6,389 nucleotides of DNA from Magnetococcales bacterium (GTDB lineage: Bacteria; Pseudomonadota; Magnetococcia; Magnetococcales; UBA8363): contig JADFYU010000080.1 in the NCBI GenBank assembly GCA_015232865.1, forward strand, positions 1 through 6,389. Reading direction: 5' to 3'. Below are positions 1 to 4,291 of this stretch, piece by piece. A program made the translations under genes and the position numbers. Under the pieces are notes generated by a model that searched no databases, had not been told where the DNA came from, and saw nothing but the letters and a program-made list of their open reading frames with translations. The first letter of the stretch is position 1. Each line of letters begins with the position of its first letter.

Positions 1-43
1 TCAAGCTTTAATTTAATTGTTGTTTGGATTCCTGTAATCTAAC

Positions 44-49
44 AAGGAG
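44..49 (+). promoter_or_regulatory. Ribosome binding site deciding the GTG start at 56
   Basis: AAGGAG lies six bases before the GTG at 56. No ATG in the same frame is as well placed, so the gene is read as starting with GTG. The promoter itself is not visible in the 43 bases available upstream. Confidence 0.75.
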
Positions 50-55
50 AGCTTT

Positions 56-460
56 GTGAATAAATCAGTTACTTCAGAAGCGGTTGGTGAACCTGTTTAT
101 GATAATAACGACACCCATATGTGGATGGCTGTGATGGATCGGGCCGTGCGTGATTTGGTGGCGTTGGAAAAATATCGCCAGGATCCTGCCGTCATGGAAG
201 ACCCGGTTTTCCGCTACGATTATCGCACTCTAAAAAAATGGTTCCACTCCTCCTCCATGGAGCCCGGCTCCTTCAACTGGATCTGCTCTTTGGTCAATAT
301 TGATCCCAAGTGGGCATTGAACCGCTTGGAAGAGCGTCTGGAAGTGACCTTGACTCCAGAGGCTCGTCGCGCAAAGGCGGCCCTACAGGAGGCGGCTAAA
401 AAAGAGGCGGCGCTGGAAGAGGAAAAAGCTTCCGATGATCGGACTGCTTGCGCAGCCTGA
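56..460 (+). CDS. Small uncharacterised protein with a W..WF..SF.WIC core
   Basis: This is a 134-residue soluble protein with a GTG start, set by AAGGAG six bases upstream. There is no signal peptide or membrane segment. The middle (about residues 22-94) is compact and aromatic-rich: W23 with a following AVMDRAVRDL helix, KKWFHS near 60-65, then GSFNWICSLVNIDP at 71-84. The tail (about 98-134) is an Ala/Glu/Lys helix and is probably flexible. From memory, the spaced pattern W-x-AV..A..D, WF.S, SF.WIC..L.(I/L)DP resembles small hypothetical proteins scattered through proteobacterial chromosomes and phages; I know no function for them. The DP-turn after a helix could suit a helix-turn-helix-like fold, but this is speculative. 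The gene stands alone: its own terminator follows 80 bases after the stop, and the next gene is unrelated. It is a real gene on ribosome site, codon use and terminator, with unknown function. Confidence 0.8.
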   Translation: MNKSVTSEAVGEPVYDNNDTHMWMAVMDRAVRDLVALEKYRQDPAVMEDPVFRYDYRTLKKWFHSSSMEPGSFNWICSLVNIDPKWALNRLEERLEVTLTPEARRAKAALQEAAKKEAALEEEKASDDRTACAA

Positions 461-470
461 ACCCAAAACT

Positions 471-527
471 TCCAGACCTTCTGTCTGGACAGGGTTCCTC
501 TAATTCAGCTCGCTGAATTCAGTCTGG
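471..527 (+). other. Two tandem hairpins with alternative pairing in the 3' UTR
   Basis: TCCAGAC (471-477) pairs with GTCTGGA (483-489) across a five-base loop. AATTCAG (502-508) pairs with CTGAATT (513-519) across a four-base loop. A second GTCTGG at 522-527 could pair with the same CCAGAC, so two folds exclude each other. The hairpins lie between the stop codon and the terminator at 540. They could protect the transcript end, but no function is shown. Confidence 0.5.
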
Positions 528-539
528 TGTAAACTTAAT

Positions 540-579
540 AAAAAGAGAGTCAGGGGTTTGTGCCTGACTCTCTTTTTTT
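540..579 (+). terminator. Strong intrinsic terminator after the first gene
   Basis: A perfect 15-bp stem pairs 540-554 with 563-577. It has an eight-base loop and its T run extends to 579. The A-rich foot of the 5' arm pairs with the T run, so the same structure may also act on the opposite strand. It separates the small gene from the flavoprotein gene. Confidence 0.93.
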
Positions 580-640
580 GTTAAACTCCCCAACTGCCCG
601 TTTTGATGCGGGGTAATATATGTTTTCTTCTTATTTTTTT

Positions 641-645
641 AGGAG
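641..645 (+). promoter_or_regulatory. Ribosome binding site for the flavoprotein gene
   Basis: AGGAG lies ten bases before ATG 656 and only three bases before another ATG at 649, which is in a different frame. The 656 frame carries the conserved protein, so 656 is the start. Between the terminator and this site I see no convincing -35/-10 pair. TAATAT at 614-619 is a possible -10 without a partner. Confidence 0.7.
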
Positions 646-655
646 CTGATGAGTC

Positions 656-1660
656 ATGACAGAGACACCCCCTTCTTCAACCAAGCCCCTGCCAGAGTCC
701 TGGGTTCGGGGGGCAGATTTTCTCGGCACCCAACATGCGATTCTGGGCGGAGCCATGTCCTGGCTCTCGGAGCACCGCTTGGTCGGGGCGATCTCCAACT
801 CGGGCGGGTTTGGTGTTATCGCTTCCGGCAATATGCCGCCCGAACTCTTTCGTCAAGAGATCCAAGGGACTCGCAAACTGACCGACAAGCCGTTTGGTGT
901 CAACCTGATCACCATGAACCCGGAACTGCCGGATCTGGTTCAGGTTTTGCTGGACGAAAAAGTGACCCACTGTGTTTTGGCCGGTGGTTTGCCTGACCAG
1001 AAAACCATTGGTCAGCTCAAGGATTCCGGTGTCAAAGTGCTGCTTTTTGCCCCCTCTCTGGCCTTGGCTAAAAGATTGGTCAGTCGTGGGGCTGATGCCT
1101 TGATCATTGAGGGAAGTGAAGCGGGTGGTCATGTCGGGCCGGTCTCCACCAGCGTGCTGGTCCAGGAGATCCTTCATCATATCGATGCGGTTCCCGTTTT
1201 TGCCGCTGGTGGAATTGCCAATGGCCGGATGGTGGCCGGGCTGATTCAAATGGGGGCGGCCGGTTGTCAATTGGGTACCCGTTTTGTCTGTGCTCAAGAG
1301 TGTGTGGCTCATCCCGCATTCAAAAAAGCGTTTATCCGTGCCCAATCTCGTGATGCGGTGGTCACCTCCCAGTTTGATCCGGCGTTCCCGGTCATTCCAG
1401 TCCGGGCGTTGTCCAATAAAGGAACCCTGCTGTTCAACGAGTTGCAAGCCAAGCTGATTCGCCAGGTCAAGGAGGAGGGGAGAGATCGGAAAGAGGCGCA
1501 GTTGGAGTTGGAAAAATTCTGGGTTGGCTCCCTCAAAAAAGCGGCGATTGATGGGGATGTGGAGTTTGGTTCGGTCATGGCCGGTCAAAGTGTCGGATTG
1601 GTCAAATCCATCCAGCCGGTCTCGGAAATCATGGATGAGTTGGTCTCGCATATTGTTTAA
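656..1660 (+). CDS. FabK / nitronate monooxygenase family flavoprotein
   Basis: This is a 334-residue FMN-dependent TIM-barrel protein, close to the usual 310-350 of the family. Seen in order: HAILGGAMSW (27-36), matching the first strand of FabK and nitronate monooxygenases; GGFGVIASGN (50-59); KPFGVNL (78-84); ALIIEGSEAGGHVG (148-161), with the family histidine at 159; AAGGIANG (183-190) and QLGTRF (205-210), which hold the FMN phosphate; and FGSVMAGQSVGLV near 304-316. The C-terminal part resembles FabK (enoyl-ACP reductase II) at least as well as classical 2-nitropropane dioxygenases. The reaction is therefore either NAD(P)H-dependent reduction of enoyl-ACP in fatty acid synthesis or oxidation of nitronates; sequence reading alone does not decide. 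About 20 extra N-terminal residues precede the barrel. The gene is cytoplasmic and monocistronic by context. It lies between a terminator and a long intergenic region, with no link to the flagellar genes downstream. Confidence 0.9.
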   Translation: MTETPPSSTKPLPESWVRGADFLGTQHAILGGAMSWLSEHRLVGAISNSGGFGVIASGNMPPELFRQEIQGTRKLTDKPFGVNLITMNPELPDLVQVLLDEKVTHCVLAGGLPDQKTIGQLKDSGVKVLLFAPSLALAKRLVSRGADALIIEGSEAGGHVGPVSTSVLVQEILHHIDAVPVFAAGGIANGRMVAGLIQMGAAGCQLGTRFVCAQECVAHPAFKKAFIRAQSRDAVVTSQFDPAFPVIPVRALSNKGTLLFNELQAKLIRQVKEEGRDRKEAQLELEKFWVGSLKKAAIDGDVEFGSVMAGQSVGLVKSIQPVSEIMDELVSHIV

Positions 1661-1661
1661 C

Positions 1662-1673
1662 CTAGATTCGGCA
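1662..1673 (+). repeat. Short intergenic repeat, partial copy 1
   Basis: CTAGATTCGGCA lies two bases after the flavoprotein stop codon. It shares the CTRRATTCGGCA core with copies at 1844 and 6119 but lacks the following GTTG. It may be a fragment of a dispersed element. Confidence 0.4.
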
Positions 1674-1722
1674 CTCATCAATTGATGGCCAGGCCGAAGG
1701 CCAAAAAAACAATTAAAAAAAA

Positions 1723-1775
1723 GGGTGGGGTCTGGGGCGGTTCTCCGCCCCAGTGGAGTGCGGGGCAAAGCCCCG
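1723..1775. repeat. GC-rich double-hairpin intergenic element
   Basis: A perfect 9-bp stem CTGGGGCGG (1732-1740) / CCGCCCCAG (1745-1753) with loop TTCT is followed by a 6-bp stem CGGGGC (1761-1766) / GCCCCG (1770-1775) with loop AAA. GGGTGGGG precedes it. A run of eight A at 1715-1722 would give a T tract on the minus strand, nine bases beyond the first hairpin. The layout resembles dispersed extragenic palindromes that occur in many copies per genome. I recall similar ones in magnetotactic proteobacteria, but only one copy is present here. It may also limit 3' decay of the upstream transcript. Confidence 0.6.
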
Positions 1776-1843
1776 ATAAAACCAACCCGTTTTAGCTTAT
1801 GGTCGTACAGATTTTAACCTGTCAATTAACGAGAGCAAGAGCA

Positions 1844-1859
1844 CTGGATTCGGCAGTTG
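1844..1859 (+). repeat. Short intergenic repeat, copy 2
   Basis: CTGGATTCGGCAGTTG matches the copy at 6119-6134 at 15 of 16 positions. It lies in non-coding sequence, about 170 bases upstream of the fliK promoter. Confidence 0.5.
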
Positions 1860-1901
1860 GATCGGTCTCGTTCGTCCGAATGTGATCAAATAATCCGTAA
1901 C

Positions 1902-1939
1902 CGGCAGAAAATTCCAGGAGAGGAGGGGATTTTCTGCCG
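1902..1939. promoter_or_regulatory. Inverted repeat upstream of fliK, candidate enhancer pair
   Basis: Perfect 11-bp arms CGGCAGAAAAT (1902-1912) and ATTTTCTGCCG (1929-1939) extend inward by three more pairs, one of them G-T, leaving a ten-base purine loop. Each arm contains a 13-bp imperfect dyad. Read as GGRA-N5-TGCC, these are GGAATTTTCTGCC (minus strand, 1903-1915) and GGGATTTTCTGCC (plus strand, 1926-1938). The same pattern occurs twice upstream of flgD. The sites sit about 95 and 118 bp before the -24 box, the usual place for enhancer-binding proteins of sigma-54. No T run follows, so a terminator is less likely. Confidence 0.5.
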
Positions 1940-2024
1940 TATTGTTCGAATCTTTTCCACCCTGTTCGCCCACTTCCACAACAAAAACCCATACTATTCC
2001 TTAAAAAATCAATCTCATGAATGT

Positions 2025-2042
2025 TTGGCACGGCTGTTGAAT
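2025..2042 (+). promoter_or_regulatory. Sigma-54-type promoter for fliK
   Basis: TTGGCACG at 2025-2032 is a full match to the -24 consensus. Four bases later TTGAAT (2037-2042) occupies the -12 position. GG-to-GA spacing is ten, as in the consensus, which has GC where this site has GA. Expected transcription start is near 2052, giving a leader of about 40 bases before the fliK ATG. Hook genes are commonly sigma-54-dependent in polar-flagellated pseudomonadotes. Confidence 0.72.
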
Positions 2043-2084
2043 AATTAAGCCTGTGTCACTCTTATTATTCTTGCCGATTTTTTT

Positions 2085-2090
2085 GAGGTG
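2085..2090 (+). promoter_or_regulatory. Ribosome binding site choosing the fliK ATG
   Basis: GAGGTG precedes ATG 2094. A GTG at 2088 in the same frame overlaps this ribosome site and has no other one upstream, so the ATG six bases later is the better start. Confidence 0.7.
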
Positions 2091-2093
2091 GTT

Positions 2094-3224
2094 ATGACTC
2101 CAATCGATTTACCCCTACCCGCTGTCAACAAGCTTCCAACAGCAGGAGAGGCTGTTGCGGCCAAGAAAATGGCTGAAAAAAAAGAGAGCGCCTCCGAACC
2201 GAACAAAGAGACTTCTCAGGATTTTGAAAAGACCATGAAAGAGGTCTCTGCGCCGGATAAAGGTGTCAAAAATCAAAACGTCGATGAAGCGAAAACGGAA
2301 GCGGAAAAGCCGGTTGAGCCAAAAAAGCAGGGGAGTGGAAAGGATGAAAAAAAGGCGGTAAAAGAGCAAGAAGCCGCTCCCTCCGTAAAAGAAAATCTGG
2401 AATCCCGCTTAGAGCAGGTCAAAAAAGAGCGTAAAGTAGAGTTGAAAAAAGAGTCTGCTCCTGAGCCAACGCCTGAATTCGGGCTGGTCCCTGAACCGGA
2501 TTTTGTTGTCGTTCCTGAAACAGTTGCAATCCAGTTTGGCGGAGCTTCCGGTGGAGTGGCCGTGACAGAGGGCTTTCAACTTTCCGCACATTCAGCCTCC
2601 GCCTCCCCGATGGTGGATTCTGCCTTGCAGGCGGTCAGAGGGGGAGGGCTCTCGGTAAAAAATAAAACTCTGGATGCCCATAGTCTGCCCTTCGATCTGC
2701 GTCCGGCAGCCGCTCGAACTGCCCAATCCAACCCCGCCATTAATCGTGCACCGGTCATGGCGCAATCTTCGACCTTCAGTGCTGAGTTGGCTGAGCGGGT
2801 CGGTACCATGCGTCTGATCTCTCGGGCCGGGGCGACGGATCAGGTGCGTATCAACCTGATGCCACGGGATCTGGGTAACCTGGATATCCGATTGCAGGTA
2901 GATGGCGAAAATCGTGTTCACATGATGGTGACCACCGAGACCGAAGCGGCGAAGGATCTTCTGAAAAATCAAATCTCCCAGCTCCGTGACGCCTTGGTAA
3001 AACAAGGGATGGAGTTTGGCGATGTGGATATTCAGGTCGATATTCGACAGCGTGAGCAGGGAGCGGATTCTCAGGCTGGAATGGAGTGGGGCGGGGATCG
3101 CCGCTCCTTGGCCGATGGTGGGCCGGGTCAGGCCACAGTTTCCGGTCTGGAGGGCGAGGAGAATCCGTTGATTCTGGGTAAAGTGGTCCGCACCGCTGAC
3201 GGAGGAATGAGCGTTTTCATTTAA
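2094..3224 (+). CDS. fliK: Flagellar hook-length control protein FliK
   Basis: This is a 376-residue protein, similar to the 405 of Salmonella FliK. FliK is exported through the flagellar type III apparatus during hook growth. It senses hook length and makes FlhB switch from rod/hook to filament substrates. Residues about 20-125 are rich in Lys, Glu, Ala and Ser, low in complexity and probably disordered. Residues 126-225 form a Pro/Ala/Ser linker. The conserved C-terminal hook-control domain (Flg_hook, about 228-320) is clear: FSAELAERVGTMRL, then VRINLMPRDLGNLDIRLQVD (251-270), MMVTTE, LKNQISQLRDALVKQGMEF (290-308) and VDIQVDI (311-317). The last 55 residues are Gly-rich. There is no cysteine, as is usual for exported flagellar proteins. 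The start is the ATG at 2094, not the GTG at 2088 that overlaps the ribosome site. It is followed by flgD and flgE, with its own candidate sigma-54 promoter upstream. The N-terminal half is too variable to recognise alone. Confidence 0.93.
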   Translation: MTPIDLPLPAVNKLPTAGEAVAAKKMAEKKESASEPNKETSQDFEKTMKEVSAPDKGVKNQNVDEAKTEAEKPVEPKKQGSGKDEKKAVKEQEAAPSVKENLESRLEQVKKERKVELKKESAPEPTPEFGLVPEPDFVVVPETVAIQFGGASGGVAVTEGFQLSAHSASASPMVDSALQAVRGGGLSVKNKTLDAHSLPFDLRPAAARTAQSNPAINRAPVMAQSSTFSAELAERVGTMRLISRAGATDQVRINLMPRDLGNLDIRLQVDGENRVHMMVTTETEAAKDLLKNQISQLRDALVKQGMEFGDVDIQVDIRQREQGADSQAGMEWGGDRRSLADGGPGQATVSGLEGEENPLILGKVVRTADGGMSVFI

Positions 3225-3383
3225 TAGTCTGATAGCCATATTTTTTAGTTTTAGTGGTTTTAGTAGGTTGAGAATCCAGATTTGGCTTTAGCAGCCGTCA
3301 GAGGGCGAAAAATACCAATATCAACCACGTCTGGCGTAACCGATCAATTTTGACGCAGATAAAGGGCTAAAGGTTTGGAATTT

Positions 3384-3421
3384 GGAAAAAAATGCCTGGA
3401 TCTTGCTGGGAAAAAAATGCC
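3384..3421 (+). promoter_or_regulatory. 13-bp direct repeats upstream of flgD, candidate enhancer pair
   Basis: GGAAAAAAATGCC occurs exactly at 3384-3396 and again at 3409-3421, a 25-bp period. Each copy is an imperfect dyad (GGRA-N5-TGCC) of the same form as the two arms upstream of fliK. They lie about 94 and 69 bp upstream of the flgD -24 box. An AT-rich, probably flexible stretch separates them from it. Binding by a FleQ/FlrC/FlbD-like activator is inferred. Confidence 0.5.
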
Positions 3422-3482
3422 AGTGTTGTTGTTTGATTTTAAAAAACTGTTTAAAAACAATGTTGTAAATTTATAGTAAAAA

Positions 3483-3499
3483 CGGCACAAATATTGAAT
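3483..3499 (+). promoter_or_regulatory. Sigma-54-type promoter for flgD-flgE
   Basis: CGGCAC (3483-3488), five bases, then TTGAAT (3494-3499). The core GGCAC-N5-TTGAAT is identical in sequence and spacing to the candidate upstream of fliK. Position -12 again reads GA rather than GC. Expected start is near 3509. The first base of the -24 box is C rather than T, so the match is slightly weaker than for fliK. Confidence 0.6.
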
Positions 3500-3592
3500 G
3501 ATTACTTGTGATGGTAAAATGAATTAAAACGGGTTTTGGCTCGAATCAGCAGAAGCGGAACCATTTGAAAAAAATATGTAGGAGTTAAAGTC

Positions 3593-4243
3593 ATGGAAGT
3601 GAACGGAAATTACGGTTCCATACAAAACGTTACTGAAGCCAGTAAGTTTAAGGATACATCTGAAGATGCTGAACAGCTTAGGATTGATTTCCTCAAGATG
3701 TTGACGGCCCAGTTGGAATATCAAGACCCAATGGATCCGGTGGAGAATACAGAGTTCACCGCTCAGATGGCCCAGTTTTCATCCCTTGGCGAGCAACAAA
3801 AGAGCAATGAATTGTTGCAGCAGTTGGTGGGATCGCAATCGGCCAACCAGCTTAATCAGGTTGTTTCCTACATTGGAAATCAAGTTGTTTTCTCCGGTGA
3901 AAACACAACAGCTTCCAACGGTCAGGCAGCCGTCCGATTTAATTTGCAAGAGCCCAGCGCCGTCGAAATCAAGTTGTATGACGATAAGGGTCAATTTGTC
4001 ACCTCAACCAGTCAATCCTTTGATAAGGGGGATCAAAGCTATCAATTCGTTGATCCGGAACTGGCGGATGGTCAATACAGTTTTGCCGTCTTCGTCAAGG
4101 GCGAGGACGGAAGCTTGACGGCAACAAAAACCTACGAGTCAGGCCTCGTTACCGGTGTGGTCAATGGGGATTCAGGCGCCGAACTGGAAGTGAACGGTCA
4201 CACGGTATCTCTCGCAGATATTCGTCGGGTAGAACAACTATAA
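3593..4243 (+). CDS. flgD: Flagellar hook capping / scaffold protein FlgD
   Basis: This is a 216-residue protein; Salmonella FlgD has 232. FlgD forms the cap at the tip of the growing hook and guides FlgE polymerisation. It is then replaced by the hook-filament junction proteins. The family signature is plain in the N-terminal third: DFLKMLTAQLEYQDPMDPVENTEF (32-55) followed by AQMAQFSSLGEQQ (57-69), which directs export and assembly. Residues about 87-216 form the beta-rich C-terminal part. SYIGNQVVF (92-100) begins a tudor-like region. An Ig-like FlgD domain follows (VRFNLQEPSAVEIKLYDDKGQFV, YQF.DPELADGQYSFAVF). The tail SGLVTGVV..ELEVNGHTVSLADIRRV closes the tudor-like fold. There is no cysteine. 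TAGGAG eight bases before ATG 3593 sets the start. The gene ends in tandem stops (TAA TAG), and flgE begins 48 bases later, so the two probably share a transcript. Confidence 0.96.
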   Translation: MEVNGNYGSIQNVTEASKFKDTSEDAEQLRIDFLKMLTAQLEYQDPMDPVENTEFTAQMAQFSSLGEQQKSNELLQQLVGSQSANQLNQVVSYIGNQVVFSGENTTASNGQAAVRFNLQEPSAVEIKLYDDKGQFVTSTSQSFDKGDQSYQFVDPELADGQYSFAVFVKGEDGSLTATKTYESGLVTGVVNGDSGAELEVNGHTVSLADIRRVEQL

Positions 4244-4255
4244 TAGCTGATTTAG

Positions 4256-4278
4256 GCCGGATGATCCGGCACTGTTTT
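4256..4278 (+). other. Hairpin between flgD and flgE
   Basis: GCCGGAT (4256-4262) and ATCCGGC (4264-4270) are perfect inverted copies around one base. As RNA they form a 5-bp GC stem with loop ATGAT. ACTGTTTT follows, a weak U tract. It could be a partial terminator or a processing and stability element setting the flgD:flgE ratio. It ends ten bases before the flgE ribosome site AGGAG (4280-4284). GGCAC at 4268 lacks a -12 partner, so it is not a third sigma-54 promoter. Confidence 0.5.
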
Positions 4279-4291
4279 CAGGAGAGCATTT

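Larger units (their letters stand above)
1661..2093. other. Intergenic region before fliK, no gene seen
   Basis: These 433 bases show no credible coding frame; the short frames in them lack ribosome sites and family features. They contain a perfect palindrome CATCAATTGATG (1676-1687), a weak GGCC stem (1687-1702), a GC-rich double hairpin (1723-1775), two ATTCGGCA repeat copies, a long inverted repeat (1902-1939) and a sigma-54-type promoter (2025-2042). No clear T-tailed terminator for the flavoprotein gene is present on the + strand. Confidence 0.7.
3225..3592. other. Intergenic region fliK-flgD, regulatory, no gene seen
   Basis: These 368 bases show no credible gene. Just after fliK, TTTTAGT occurs three times (3243-3249, 3249-3255, 3258-3264), and no strong terminator hairpin is visible. 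Two 13-bp direct repeats (3384 and 3409), an AT-rich stretch (about 3436-3482) and a sigma-54-type promoter (3483-3499) follow. The leader to flgD is about 80 bases. Confidence 0.7.

Noticed and set aside
677..1768. Long minus-strand open frame of 363 codons opposite the flavoprotein gene
   Set aside because: It mirrors a well-recognised gene on the + strand, its sequence has no family features, and no ribosome site supports it. The other long minus-strand frames under fliK, flgD and flgE are rejected for the same reason.
1940..1960. GTTCGAATC, resembling a tRNA T-loop
   Set aside because: The flanking bases do not form the 5-bp T stem, and no anticodon arm, acceptor stem or CCA end fits around it.
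1857..2048. 63-codon + strand frame in the intergenic region
   Set aside because: It runs through the inverted repeat and the sigma-54 promoter, has no ribosome site, and its translation looks random.
3243..3264. Three TTTTAGT words as a tandem repeat array
   Set aside because: Only three short copies with uneven spacing in T-rich sequence; too little to call an array or CRISPR-like element.
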